From Nocardia nova (lineage in GTDB: Bacteria > Actinomycetota > Actinomycetes > Mycobacteriales > Mycobacteriaceae): a DNA stretch of 64,000 bases. Of this stretch, positions 58,001-64,000 are shown piece by piece. Position numbers and translations under genes: made by a program. Every line of letters starts with the position of its first letter. The first letter of the stretch is position 1. The notes beneath the pieces are model-generated. The model searched no databases. It was not told the DNA's origin and saw only the letters and a list, made by a program, of their open reading frames with translations. The DNA lies in assembly GCF_002933465.1 (NCBI RefSeq), contig NZ_PSZE01000002.1, forward strand, positions 248,001-312,000, read 5' to 3'.

Positions 58001-61000
58001 GGCCCGAACCGGACCACCCGACGGGCTGGGCGCTGCGGGTGGAGCCGCCGGGGGTATCCGCCGCAGGGCTCATCCGGCACGTGCCGGTGGATGCGGCGCC
58101 GGACAGCGGCGCGTTCGCCGCGATTGCCGGCGCGGAGGCACGTTCGGCCGCCGAGCGCCTCGACCCCGCCGCGGGAGTCGTGATGCAGGTGGTCTGGTTG
58201 GACTGCGCAGACCGGCCGGGTCGGCTGCTGGTCGTCGCACACCACCTGGTGGTCGACGGCGTGTCGTGGCGAATCCTCGTTCCCGACCTCGCTGTCGCCG
58301 GGACCCAGGTGAGTCTCGGGCAACAGCCGCGGCTCGCGCCTGTCGGTACGTCGATGCGACGCTGGGCGCACGCTCTGGAGGCCGCTGCCGCGCGCGTCGA
58401 TGAACTCGGCTGGTGGCGTTCCACGCTCGCTGCCGCCGATCCGCCGATCGGGACGCGCCCGCTCGACCCGGCCGTGGACGTACAGGCCACCGTCGCCACT
58501 GTTCGGACGACGCTGCCCATCGCGACCACCCGCGCTGTACTCACCACCGTGCCCCAGGCGTTCCGTGGCAATGCGGACGATGCCCTCATCGCCGGGCTGG
58601 CACTGGCGCTGACCCGGTGGCGGCGCCGCCGCGGCGACACCCTCACCGAGACGCTGCTTACTCTCGAAAGTCACGGCCGCCACGACACGGTCCTGCCCGG
58701 CGCCGATCTCACCCGCACCGTCGGCTGGTTCACCACGACCTACCCGGTCCGGCTCGACCTGTCCGATCTCGACATCGACGACGCGTTCGCGGCCGGCAGC
58801 GCCGCGGGGGTGGTCGTCAAATCGGTCAAGGAACAACTCCGGCGGGTACCCGGCCACGGCATCGGCTATGGGCTGCTGCGCTACCTCAACCCCGATACCG
58901 CCCGCGTCCTGGATGCGCTGCCCGGTCCCCAGGTGAGTTTCAACTACCTCGGCCGGTTCGACACCATCCCCGATACGTGGCGCGACGGCGGTTGGATGCC
59001 GGTCGGCGGCGATGCCGGTGGTGGCAGCATCCAGCACCCGGATGCATCCGCGGCCGCCGTGCTGGGCGTCAACGCGGTCACCGTGGACACGCCGGACGGC
59101 CCTGCCCTGACCGCGGCCTGGGATTATCCGTCCGGGCTGATCACCTCCACCGAGGTCGCCGATCTCGCGCAATTGTGGCGCGACGCGGTGACGGCCCTGG
59201 CCACCCATGCGGCCCGGCCCGGCGCCGGGGGACTGACACCCTCCGATCTCGACCTCGTCGACCTCGATCAGGCCGCGATCGACCGGCTCGAGGTCCGGTA
59301 CCCCGCCCTGGACGACATCTGGCCGCTCACCCCGCTGCAGGAGGGGCTGCTCTTCCACGCCCAGCTCGCCGACGGCGCCCGCGACGACGGGGAGCCTGGC
59401 GACCACGCCTCCGACGACCACGCCTCCGACGACCACGCCTCCGACGACCACGCGCTCGACAACTATGTCCTGCAACTCGGTCTGGAACTCGATGGGCCCG
59501 TCGACCCGGACCGGTTCCGTCGCGCCGCGCAGACCCTCCTCGGGCGGCACCCGAACCTGCGAAGCGCGTTCGTGCGCCGCGGCACCGGTGAGCCGGTCCA
59601 AGTGGTGCAGGCCCATGTCGACGTGGCGTTCACCCGGATCGACCTCGCGGAATGCCCGGACACCGCCGCCGCGCTCGCTGACCTCATGGACGCCGACCGG
59701 CACTTCGACACCACCGTGCCGCCGCTGCTGCGACTGACGCTGATCGACACCTCCCCGCAGCGGCACAGACTGCTGCTGAGCATGCATCACATCCTGATCG
59801 ACGGCTGGTCCACCCCGCTGCTGGTCCGGGAACTGCTGATCCTCTACGCCGGCGACAGCGATCCCGGCGCGCTGGCCCCGGTGCCTCCCTACCGCGAATA
59901 TCTGGCGTGGCTGAAGAACCAGGATCGGAGCGCGGCACAGGCCGCGTGGGCGCGGTCGTTCGAGGGCATCACCGAGCCGACGCTGCTGGCCGGCGCGGAC
60001 CGCGGCAGCCACGACCCCGCCGATGCCCGCGACGTCCGGGTGCGGATGAGTGAGCACCACACCGCGGCCCTGGTCGCGGTGGCCCACCGGCAGGAGACCA
60101 CTCTCAACACCGTCGTTCAAGCCGCCTGGGCGATCGTGCTCGCGAGCGCGACCACACGGGAGGACGTCGTCTTCGGCACCACCGTCTCCGGACGCCCCCC
60201 ACAGATTCCCGGCATCGAATCGATGATCGGACTGTTCGTCAACACCGTGCCCGTCCGGGTCCGGGTCGACTACGGCGAAACCCTCGCCCAGCTACTCCGG
60301 CGGATCCACACCGAACAAGCCGCGCTGCTCGACCACAACCACCTCGGCCTCGCGCGGATCCGGCAGACGGCCGGGCCCGGCGCGATGTTCGACACCATGG
60401 TCGTCTTCGAGTCCTACCCGGTCGACACGAGTGGGTTGTCCGAAGATACGGATATCGCCGGGATGCACGTCCTGGACGTGTCCGGACGCGAGGCCGCGCA
60501 CTATCCGCTCGGCCTGGTCGCCCGTCTCGATACCCAGCTGGAGCTCACCTTCACCTACCTGTCCGAGCTGTTCACCGGGGACCGGATCGACGCCCTCGCC
60601 GGCCGAGTGCGTCGCGTGCTCGAGGCCATCGCAGCAGACATCGATCTGCCGCTCGCGCGACTGCAGTTGATGTCGCCCGATGAGCTGGCCACGCTGGTTC
60701 CCGTGCGCGGCGGGTCCGGCGCGGCGACGTCGTTGTTGCCGCAGGTGCTGGCGGCCGCGGCGAGGTCCGCCGCGGACGCGGTGGTCTGTGACGGCGAAAC
60801 GTTGTCCTACCGCGAACTCGATGACATCTCGAACCGGTGGGCGCGGGTACTGATCGACGTCGGAGCAGGTCCCGAATCGGCTGTGGCCGTGGCGTTGCCG
60901 CGCTCTGTCGACGCCGTGATCGCCGTATGGGCGGTCGCGAAAACCGGTGCCGCGTTCGTTCCGATCGACCCGGCCATGCCCGGAAACCGGATCAGCAGTA

Positions 61001-63324
61001 TTCTCGCCGATGCCCACGCCGTCGTCGGGCTCACGGCCGAGACCCATCGCCATCGGCTGCCGGATGCCACCACGTGGTTCAGCATCGACAGCCCCGCATT
61101 CGCGGCGAAGGCAGCCTCGCGCTCCGCCACCGCGATCGAGGACGGCGAACGCACCGCCGCGCTCCTGCCGGAACATCCCGCCTACCTGATCTACACCTCA
61201 GGCTCCACAGGGACCCCCAAAGGGGTCGTGGTCACCCATACCGGGATTGCGAACCTGGCCGCCGAAGCGCGGGAAGGGCTCCGCCTCACCCCCTCGTCTC
61301 GGATGCTGGCCGCGGCGGCGCCGAGCTTCGACGTATCCGTCCTGGAATGGCTCGGCGCCGCTACTGCCGGAGCCACACTGGTGCTCGCTCCAGCGGCAGC
61401 GGTCGCCGGGGACGAACTGGCCGAGCGGATCAATGCCGCCCGAGTCACCCATGCGGCCTTCACCCCGACCGTGCTCGCCTCGCTGCCCCCGGGCGAACTC
61501 GATACCCTGCACACACTGATCCTCGGCGGCGAGATATGCCCGCCGGATCTGGTGAACCGATGGGTTCCAGGCCGCACGCTGATCAACACCTACGGCGCTA
61601 CCGAGACCACCATTCTGAGCTGCCGCGATATCCCTCTGACCGCAGTCACGGACAGTCCGCCGCTAATCGGCGGTCCGGCCCGCGGGTTCTGTGCTGTGGT
61701 ACTCGACCGCAGACTGCGCCCCGTCCCGCCCGGAGTGGCCGGCGAACTGTATTTGTCGGGTCCGGGCATCGCCCGCGGCTACCGCGGGCACCCTGTGACC
61801 ACCGCGGCCCGGTTCGTCGCCGACCCGTGGGGACCGGCCGGGACCCGCATGTACCGCACCGGCGATCTGGTCAGCTGGACCGGCGACCGGCGACTGCGCT
61901 ACATCGGCCGAAGCGACCTGCAGATCAAAGTCCACGGACACCGCATCGAACCCGGCGATATCGAAACCGCGTTGTGCGGCCATCCGGACGTCTCCCGCGC
62001 CGCCGTCGCGGTCCACCCCGGCCCCCACGGCGCCGACCAGCTCACCGGCTACGTAGTGCCCACCCCACACGCGACGCCCGATCCCGCGGCGCTGATCGCG
62101 CATCTCACCACGCGATTGCCCCTCCACATGATTCCCACCGCTATCGTCACGCTCGACCGGATACCTGTCACGACCACCGGCAAACTCGACCGCAACGCCC
62201 TGCCCGCACCGGACCAGCGCCAGCGGTCTCGATTCCGGGCGCCGTCCACCCCGCTCGAGGCCGCCATCTGTGACGCTTTCGGCCGGACGCTCGACATCGA
62301 ACGAATCGGAGTCGACGACAGCTTCTTCGCTGTCGGCGGTAACTCCCTGGCCGCCAGCCAGTTCGTGGCGCGTCTCGCGGAGTCCGCAGGCGTCACCGTG
62401 CCGCTGCCGTGGTTGTTCACAGATCCGACGCCTCGGTCGCTGGCCCGGCGAATCGAGAGCCGCCGGGATGGCCTCGCGGGTGACTTCGGCGAACGGGATC
62501 TGGCCGAGGCACTCTCCGTCATGCTGCCGCTGCGCGCCGGCGGAACCGACCCGCCACTGTTCTGTATCCACCCGGCGATCGGATTGGCATGGGGTTTCAG
62601 CGGACTCGTGCGGTACATCGAGTCCGACCGGCCGATTCGAGGGCTGCAATCCCCGGGACTGACCGATCCCGCGGTGCGGTTCGATACGCTCGACCAACTC
62701 GCCGCCCGCTATGTGCGGGAGATTCGCTCCGTACAACCGCGTGGCCCTTACCATTTGCTCGGTTACTCGCTGGGTGGGACCATCGCTCACGCGATGGCCG
62801 TCCACCTGCGCCGCGACGGCGACTGCGTGGGCACGCTGGCCATGATGGACACCCGCGTCGTCACGGCCGACAGCTTCCGCGCTCCCACACCCTCGGTGGC
62901 GAAGATGCTCGCCGAGTTCGGCGGTTTCGCGGTGCCGGAAGGTTCTGCCGAGCCGACCGTCGAGGCCGCCACCGAGTTACTGCACCGGCAGGGCGGACTG
63001 TTCACCAGCGTGACCCCCGAGCATCTCGTGAGGTTGCAACGCGACTACACCCGGCTTGTCGACCTCACCTGGAACCATCGGCCCGCTGTGTTCGACGGTG
63101 ACCTGATCTACTTCAGTGCCGCCGATCGTGACACCGAGGACGGCGGCTCTCCTGCCCGTGCCTGGAGTGCCTACGTCACCGGGCGTATCACCGAGCACCG
63201 GATTCCCGTGCCACACGAACGGATGACCGAACAGGATTCGCTACGCGCTGTCGGTTCCGCTCTCACCGAGCATTTCCGGTCGACCCGCGCCACACCCGAT
63301 TCAGCAAGGACAAGCCGATCATGA
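46045..63324 (+). CDS. Four-module nonribosomal peptide synthetase with terminal thioesterase
   Basis: From ATG 46045 the protein has 5,759 residues. Domains (nt): C1 46120-47420 (SHHVALDG, His157-158); C-terminal half-C 47440-48210; A1 48250-49710; T1 Ser1267; C2 50010-51350 (MHHITADG, His1455-1456); A2 51390-52860; T2 Ser2319; E2 53161-54590 (HRSAIDR, degenerate); C3 54660-56000 (DHHLLLDG); A3 56040-57520; T3 Ser3875; E3 57832-59240 (AHHLVVDG, intact); C4 59290-60690 (MHHILIDG); A4 60730-62200; T4 Ser5434; TE 62520-63320 (GYSLGG Ser5575, PHERMT His5724). All four A domains keep the core motifs, so four amino acids are predicted. C3 and C4, which follow E domains, start with [10 protein letters not shown]. 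No MbtH-like gene is in the window. C1, with the nearby ligase and ACP, suggests N-acylation of the first residue. Four residues with one active epimerase and a TE argue for a short lipopeptide, linear or cyclic. Confidence 0.96.
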   Translation: MTAPRPPIDSARRSSENSEPDPSGIQPIPLSAGQQGLWLAQKLVPDVPISEAQYIEFRGDLDVDLLRRTAIQAGQEFQSGYLRLIEVDGEPYQVYDPSLKSAGPVIDMRGAADPVAAASEWMRREYTAPLDMMRDRLVATAIVQVGDRHYLLYCRSHHVALDGYGAMMIVNRIAALYTAAVQHRTAEPSRAADIRALYEAERSYRESKRFTDDQAYWVNRLAGLDAEGSLSGGRAAPCAENVVVITELPAVTVGRIVGSAKAMDASPAAVVIAAFGCYLARRTGRDEVLVNIPVSGRTTAVLRRSAGVFVNVTPLPIVLDADDTVATLALRVQSDLVGVLRHQRCGLTDIRAATGNRGAQWRFAGPVVNVMLFDHQIRFGSVTGEFHILSSGPVEDLLVDVYQSGDPPRTIVQFMANPRLYTDVELSAHCTGFVEFLGEFAAAAADTELGQVHPGSAAGGAALRRRRENLTFWRAALAELPEELRLPMDRPRPVVMSNRGATVVGSLGAGLVRALETVAQQHDSSLYMVMHGALAVLLARMSGATDIPVGTSVAGPGVAALHDVAGMFVQPPVLRVEVDLGESFADLLDRVRQIDLDAFDHADVPLGQPADQPSPWRHRSYQVMLTFRSSAPVEPALVHLDAPTIGPSSEICCCDLQFTLSADRDGGDVTATIAYAADVFDAATVDSLAWRWIRILESAAADPTIPIGAIDVLEPAERADLSSRSGAAAATETMTLPELLTAAVRRDPDASAVVFDGRRLSYRELDEYSNRLARLLIRRGVGPEDVVAVGIPRCPESVTAVWAVAKTGAAFLPVDPGYPRERITHMMADSRAVVGVTVASVRARLPDDIEWLIADDLDEAANAQPISDRDRTAVLRPEHPAYLIYTSGSTGVPKGVTVTHAGLAALSCEQRERYGVNAFSRTLHVASPSFDASIWELLLAVGAGATMVIAGPSTYGGAELADLLRRERVTHAVVTPTALMSVDPDGLDTLRVVVAAGDTCPPKLVQRWSTDGREFINAYGPTEATIMTNHSAALATGDVVTIGGPIRGVSEWIVDQRLQPVPVGVAGELYIAGTLLARGYHRRPGTTAERFVACPWAPGKRMYRTGDMARWTTMGAVEHLGRLDFQVKVRGLRIELGEIDSALTAHAAVSHAVTVGSRGGSGTQSLISYVVAAPGCSIDTAELAEYLGNRLPSYMIPASIMVLDRIPLTPAGKFDRRALPKPVPAERRPFREPATSTEQIVARCFADILGVDKVGADDSFLALGGDSLIATRIAARIGAALDTEVPVRLLFEAPTVAALATRIGQRSDTGRRRPPLVARPRPELIPLAPAQQRMWFINQYDTGSGIYNVPIVIRLRGELNLGALRSAMIDVLGRHESLRTRYPDRDGMLIQLIEPVDDVDRELTLVSVSANQLPSAITEFVTAGFDVSARAPLRAQLFRIADAGESDHVLAVVMHHITADGFSMTPLARDVAIAYSARIRGEAPSWNPLPVQYADYALWQRATLGSPDEPESLCARQIRYWTETLSGVAEELRLPFDRPRPAVMSNRGATASFSLRADLVRALEDIAREHNSSLFMVIHAALAVLLARISGTADIPVGTPVAGRGMAVLDDVVGMFVNTLVLRVEVVPGESFTDLLGRVRQVDVDAFDRADVPFEQVVDQLVTHRSQARHPLFQVMLAFHNPEPIGLELPGLDLSVVDLPMDVSRFDLQFILSPDQGSGDMTAAVTFATDLFDAATIDSLTQRWIRILESVATDPAVLTGAIEILEPAERADLLSRHGAPAVAPATLPDLFATAVGLNPDASAVVFGDQRLSYRELDQRSNRWARQLIGRGIGPEDVVAIGMPRSAESVSAVWAVAKTGAAFVPIDPDNPVERIRHMVTDSGAGVGLTVASARDRLPGDDIDWLTPDHLGEGDDRPVTDGDRVRPLRIDDIAYVIYTSGSTGLPKGVAVTHRGLKSCATEHRALLSIENRSRTLHLASPSFDVSILELLLALCSGATMIVAPSGIAGGDDLAELVDSEHVTHACITPSTLSTIDRTRWPLTDVGHLIVGGESYGPELVQRWGENRELFNEYGPTETTIAATVTSPLTAEDPVTIGRPMPGVSMWVLDRRLQPVPVGVAGELYIAGGLLARGYYRRAGLTAERFVACPWLPDQRMYRTGDVVRWSADGAIEHLGRSDFQVKIRGLRIELGEIDSVLAGQGSVGYSATIGYRPDSGAQSLVSYVVAAPGNSIDTAALTEYLADRVPSYMVPSSIVVLDRIPLTPTGKLDRRALPEPVFADDAPYRPPRTPIEHLIADTFADVLGVDTIGIDDSFFALGGDSIMSIQLVTRARAAGVVFSPRDVFERKTVAGLAQVAIRDSAAALSLPAELPGAGVGPLPLTPMMRWLLERAGPGFGRLSQAMMLTLPAGIDRRQLTGTVQAVLDRHDMLRARLGRRSDGYRTWEVLPVGMIRADDVLVRVPMAGGPGRGASRASAAAELAAAADRLDPGAGIVVQVVWFDPASSAEPGAALVVVHRSAIDRVSWNVLVPDLAAAWARIRSGRSPDLAPTGTSMRRWAFGLVEAAHRRERAAELELWQAMTAGDDPMIGSRPLDPAIDVAATARTIRVDVDPEVTEALLTEVPAAFHASVDDGLLACLAMTLAKWRREHETAASAGPSRDILIRLAGHGRAASVVPGSDLTRTVGWFATSFPMRLDLSGIDLDDACAGGPAMGAAIKSVKEQRRTVPEQGIGYGLLRYLNEGTGPILATAAPQIAFDYLGPVATGEISAAGWVPVDIGGAGGDGADLAGTQDPDMPVPAALDISAVVLDDMRGRRLRAIWSYPAGVLTADEVREVAHSWRRALQALAAHVRRAGSGGHTPSDLALVKLGQSEIERLEQRYPALSDVWPLAPLQEGLLFHALVSEQSVDTYLTQLILELRGRVDAQRLHRAVRILLDRHANLRTAFVTDAGAGPVQVVVDDAEAPWSELDLSGMEDTARRREWELLLAADRAKRFDPARAPLLRWMLVTIGPEQYRLVLTDHHLLLDGWSTPLLLKELLLLYATDGDEASLPPVRSYRDYLAWLGHQDPAAALDAWARAFDGADEPTLVAAPDPGRRGSASREVSGELTEEQTAALTRCARSRGITLNTMIEVAWAIVLSALTSREDVTFGAVVSGRPPQIADIESMIGLFINTVPVRVRLDTTETLGQLLDRIQAEQAALFDHQFIGLADIERIAGPGTRFDTITVLESFPIERHGLTADTDIAGMRLVDVVGVDAAHYPLGVVVHVDTRLHLEIKYLPECFGDDTMVTTLGRVLRVLDAVATDPDLPLARLNLLTPEELRELAPMSGPPALPERVLPEFFAAAVAQNPGAVAVVCGDRQWTYRELDAESSRLARLLIGRGAGPETSVAVGLPRSFESVLAVWAVAKSGAAFVPVDPRNPGSRVQHALTDSGAGNGITVSQWRDRLPGSVPWLILDEPAVRAEVVGLPTTPVTDAERRRPVRIDDAAYVIYTSGSTGVPKGVVVSHRGLANLVAEQCSRFEIGPGARVLHAASPGFDAALLELLWAFASGGRLVIAPPTVFGGIELAQIISHNSVTHAALTPTALGTVDPAGLRNLRTVAIGGETPPPRLVSQWAPGRKLFNTYGPAEATIQTDAGTPMVPGETAAIGRPIRGVDEVVLDAWLRPVPLGVVGELYLAGPGLARGYRNRTGLTASRFVADPFADPGQRMYRTGDLVRWLRLPQGDLTLDFVGRTDFQVKIRGFRIELGEVESGLLACPGVARAVAAVHHDSAGGDRLIGYVVPEPGADVDPAAVLTVAEQRLAPHMVPATVMVLDGLPMTETGKLDRAALPEPDFTTGRAEFRPPVTDTERTLAGLFADVLSVDRIGLDDSFFALGGDSIMSIQLVTRARAVGLVFSVRDVFEGKTVAGLARLAVPDSAAAASLPAELPGEGVGPMPLTPIMCWMFERGGFDRFCQWVMLTLPAGIDGTAIAATVQAVIDHHDMLRARLRPEPDHPTGWALRVEPPGVSAAGLIRHVPVDAAPDSGAFAAIAGAEARSAAERLDPAAGVVMQVVWLDCADRPGRLLVVAHHLVVDGVSWRILVPDLAVAGTQVSLGQQPRLAPVGTSMRRWAHALEAAAARVDELGWWRSTLAAADPPIGTRPLDPAVDVQATVATVRTTLPIATTRAVLTTVPQAFRGNADDALIAGLALALTRWRRRRGDTLTETLLTLESHGRHDTVLPGADLTRTVGWFTTTYPVRLDLSDLDIDDAFAAGSAAGVVVKSVKEQLRRVPGHGIGYGLLRYLNPDTARVLDALPGPQVSFNYLGRFDTIPDTWRDGGWMPVGGDAGGGSIQHPDASAAAVLGVNAVTVDTPDGPALTAAWDYPSGLITSTEVADLAQLWRDAVTALATHAARPGAGGLTPSDLDLVDLDQAAIDRLEVRYPALDDIWPLTPLQEGLLFHAQLADGARDDGEPGDHASDDHASDDHASDDHALDNYVLQLGLELDGPVDPDRFRRAAQTLLGRHPNLRSAFVRRGTGEPVQVVQAHVDVAFTRIDLAECPDTAAALADLMDADRHFDTTVPPLLRLTLIDTSPQRHRLLLSMHHILIDGWSTPLLVRELLILYAGDSDPGALAPVPPYREYLAWLKNQDRSAAQAAWARSFEGITEPTLLAGADRGSHDPADARDVRVRMSEHHTAALVAVAHRQETTLNTVVQAAWAIVLASATTREDVVFGTTVSGRPPQIPGIESMIGLFVNTVPVRVRVDYGETLAQLLRRIHTEQAALLDHNHLGLARIRQTAGPGAMFDTMVVFESYPVDTSGLSEDTDIAGMHVLDVSGREAAHYPLGLVARLDTQLELTFTYLSELFTGDRIDALAGRVRRVLEAIAADIDLPLARLQLMSPDELATLVPVRGGSGAATSLLPQVLAAAARSAADAVVCDGETLSYRELDDISNRWARVLIDVGAGPESAVAVALPRSVDAVIAVWAVAKTGAAFVPIDPAMPGNRISSILADAHAVVGLTAETHRHRLPDATTWFSIDSPAFAAKAASRSATAIEDGERTAALLPEHPAYLIYTSGSTGTPKGVVVTHTGIANLAAEAREGLRLTPSSRMLAAAAPSFDVSVLEWLGAATAGATLVLAPAAAVAGDELAERINAARVTHAAFTPTVLASLPPGELDTLHTLILGGEICPPDLVNRWVPGRTLINTYGATETTILSCRDIPLTAVTDSPPLIGGPARGFCAVVLDRRLRPVPPGVAGELYLSGPGIARGYRGHPVTTAARFVADPWGPAGTRMYRTGDLVSWTGDRRLRYIGRSDLQIKVHGHRIEPGDIETALCGHPDVSRAAVAVHPGPHGADQLTGYVVPTPHATPDPAALIAHLTTRLPLHMIPTAIVTLDRIPVTTTGKLDRNALPAPDQRQRSRFRAPSTPLEAAICDAFGRTLDIERIGVDDSFFAVGGNSLAASQFVARLAESAGVTVPLPWLFTDPTPRSLARRIESRRDGLAGDFGERDLAEALSVMLPLRAGGTDPPLFCIHPAIGLAWGFSGLVRYIESDRPIRGLQSPGLTDPAVRFDTLDQLAARYVREIRSVQPRGPYHLLGYSLGGTIAHAMAVHLRRDGDCVGTLAMMDTRVVTADSFRAPTPSVAKMLAEFGGFAVPEGSAEPTVEAATELLHRQGGLFTSVTPEHLVRLQRDYTRLVDLTWNHRPAVFDGDLIYFSAADRDTEDGGSPARAWSAYVTGRITEHRIPVPHERMTEQDSLRAVGSALTEHFRSTRATPDSARTSRS
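47440..48210 (+). other. Vestigial C-terminal half of a condensation domain in the NRPS
   Basis: After the complete C1 domain the protein continues with a second segment ([20 protein letters not shown] to LEPAERADL) that matches the C-terminal lobe of C2 at 50580-51350, sharing for example EELRLP(M/F)DRPRP and VMSNRGAT. The N-terminal lobe with HHxxxDG is missing, and later motifs are eroded ([11 protein letters not shown] for [21 protein letters not shown] for [10 protein letters not shown]). It cannot be catalytic and looks like a leftover of module exchange. Confidence 0.8.
53161..54590 (+). other. Epimerization domain of module 2, catalytic residues lost
   Basis: The domain begins at [16 protein letters not shown] and has the usual epimerase layout. 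The HHxxxDG motif is HRSAIDR (His2513, Arg2514, Asp2518, Arg2519), so the second, catalytic His is Arg. The conserved Glu of the (E)xHGR motif is Ala2663 (LAGHGR). In the module-3 epimerase the same positions are HHLVVDG (4066-4072) and LESHGR (Glu4208). Two independent catalytic losses make racemisation here very unlikely. Confidence 0.85.
59401..59460. repeat. In-frame 15-bp tandem repeat inside the NRPS
   Basis: GACCACGCCTCCGAC is repeated three times exactly (59401, 59416, 59431), with a fourth altered copy at 59446. It encodes DHASD repeated in the first loop of domain C4, just after [20 protein letters not shown]. The other C domains have no such insert. The unit keeps the frame, so copy number can change without breaking the enzyme. 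Confidence 0.92.
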
Positions 63325-63464
63325 ACATCGCCCGAACCGTCGGAATGCGTTCCGGCGCCGAACCAGCGAACCTGTTCGCCCGCGACGTGGCGACCGGCGT
63401 CGGCATGCGTTCGGCCTCACATCATCTCGACCGCAACTCGGCACCCAGGACTCGATCATCATGA
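63321..63464 (+). CDS. 47-residue ORF coupled on both sides
   Basis: ATG 63321 overlaps the NRPS stop (ATGA), and its own stop overlaps ATG 63461 of the next gene (ATGA). It reads [20 protein letters not shown], then [20 protein letters not shown]. The first part aligns with the start of the next protein ([15 protein letters not shown] against GQRSGLRPTRLFATD), and VGMRS occurs twice within it. It looks like a partial, decayed duplication of the downstream gene's 5' end that still keeps translational coupling. Whether it is a functional peptide is unknown. Confidence 0.45.
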   Translation: MNIARTVGMRSGAEPANLFARDVATGVGMRSASHHLDRNSAPRTRSS

Positions 63465-64000
63465 ACGCCACCGACGAGTTCATCGGCCAACGCTCCGGCC
63501 TGAGGCCGACCAGACTGTTCGCCACCGACTCCGACACGCACGTGGATGAGCATCCCGGCGCCGCGCAATTGCGCTCGTGGACTGTGGAATACCTGTGTCA
63601 ACCCCATCCCGACCTCGGCCGCCCCGGGCCGGTCTGCCCGTACACCAAGCACGCGGTGGCCGGCCGATTCCTCTGGGCCGCATTCATCGGAGGCGGCGAG
63701 ATCACCCCGGACTTCCTCACCGCGGTCGTCGGCGACATGAACGACCTGTTCCCCCTGCTGCCGCCCGAGGACGAGCCCGACTCCCGGCTCAAGGCGCTCC
63801 TCTCGGTCTTTCCCGACCTCACCCGATACGACGATCTCGAGGCCGTCCAACGCAGCCAGAAGACCGAGTTCGTCCGACACGGACTGATGCTGGGGCAGTT
63901 CTATCCGGGCTGTACCGTGGCCGGACTGCACAACGCGGACTTTCCCGCTCTGGACTCCCCGCTGCCCCTGCTCGCTGTGCGTCACATGACCCCCACCGAC
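63461..64000 (+). CDS. Possible DUF6875-type protein, 3' end outside window
   Basis: The frame from ATG 63461 stays open to the last base (180 codons). The sequence reads AAQLRSWTVEYLCQPHPDLG, GPVCPYTKHAVAGRFLWAAF, LTAVVGDMNDLFPLLPPEDE, and GQFYPGCTVAGLHNADFPAL. The spaced cysteine/CPYT motif resembles DUF6875 proteins found beside NRPS genes in actinomycetes. It is coupled to the NRPS through the 47-residue ORF, so it probably takes part in making or handling the same product. The family call is moderate. Confidence 0.6.
   Translation, partial: MNATDEFIGQRSGLRPTRLFATDSDTHVDEHPGAAQLRSWTVEYLCQPHPDLGRPGPVCPYTKHAVAGRFLWAAFIGGGEITPDFLTAVVGDMNDLFPLLPPEDEPDSRLKALLSVFPDLTRYDDLEAVQRSQKTEFVRHGLMLGQFYPGCTVAGLHNADFPALDSPLPLLAVRHMTPTD

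Noticed and set aside
59380..59470. CRISPR-like repeat array
   Set aside because: The 15-bp units have no spacers and lie in frame within an NRPS C domain; it is a coding tandem repeat.

Overview
The window is high-G+C actinobacterial DNA. The genes point to a mycolic-acid actinomycete, most likely Nocardia. It carries ESX accessory genes (EspG, a PPE-like WXG protein, DUF3558 lipoproteins), an XRE/DUF5753 regulator with DUF397 partners, the ARC/Mpa proteasomal ATPase, and a core block whose content recalls the M. tuberculosis Rv2125-Rv2115c region (PAC2, metH, hisE, hisG, RecB-like, trmI, lipoprotein, mpa). The species assignment is inference.

Layout. 1-6.4 kb: DUF3558 lipoproteins, an XRE/DUF397 unit with a second DUF397 copy that has no usable start, three small divergent genes, and an ESX-associated set (small helical protein, lipoprotein, PPE-like protein, EspG). 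6.4-9.2 kb: a decayed regulator locus (marR broken by two frameshifts beside an antiparallel remnant), an NTF2-like protein with an FMN reductase, an M15 peptidase and a small membrane protein. 9.25-16.5 kb: a type II Wadjet-like operon (JetA, JetB, JetC) with no JetD nuclease on either side. 16.6-19.2 kb: a DUF2127 membrane protein, a four-copy 18-bp repeat, an XRE/TPR-like regulator and a resolvase-like protein without the catalytic serine. 19.3-37 kb: the conserved core, interrupted by a Ser/Thr kinase, a HAD phosphatase and an unusual three-gene operon (2OG-Fe dioxygenase, SAM methyltransferase, choline/carnitine acyltransferase), then a GNAT. 37-38.6 kb: an exported cyclophilin and an AIM24-like protein.

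38.6-64 kb (end of window): a biosynthetic cluster built on a single 5,759-residue NRPS. It also holds a PapA/condensation-type acyltransferase, an acyl carrier protein, an AMP-dependent acyl ligase, a cytochrome P450, a Tat-exported GMC oxidoreductase (cholesterol-oxidase-like), an SDR, a 47-residue coupled ORF and a gene of possible DUF6875 type that runs off the end. The NRPS reads C - half-C - A - T / C - A - T - E / C - A - T - E / C - A - T - TE, so four residues are predicted. The first C domain plus the ligase/ACP pair suggests an N-acylated tetrapeptide. The first E domain has lost its catalytic His and Glu. A C-terminal half of a condensation domain lies between C1 and A1.

The most notable points are the JetD-less Wadjet operon, the dead epimerase and vestigial half-condensation domain in the NRPS, and the dioxygenase/methyltransferase/carnitine-acyltransferase operon. 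No tRNA, rRNA, CRISPR array or insertion sequence was recognised.
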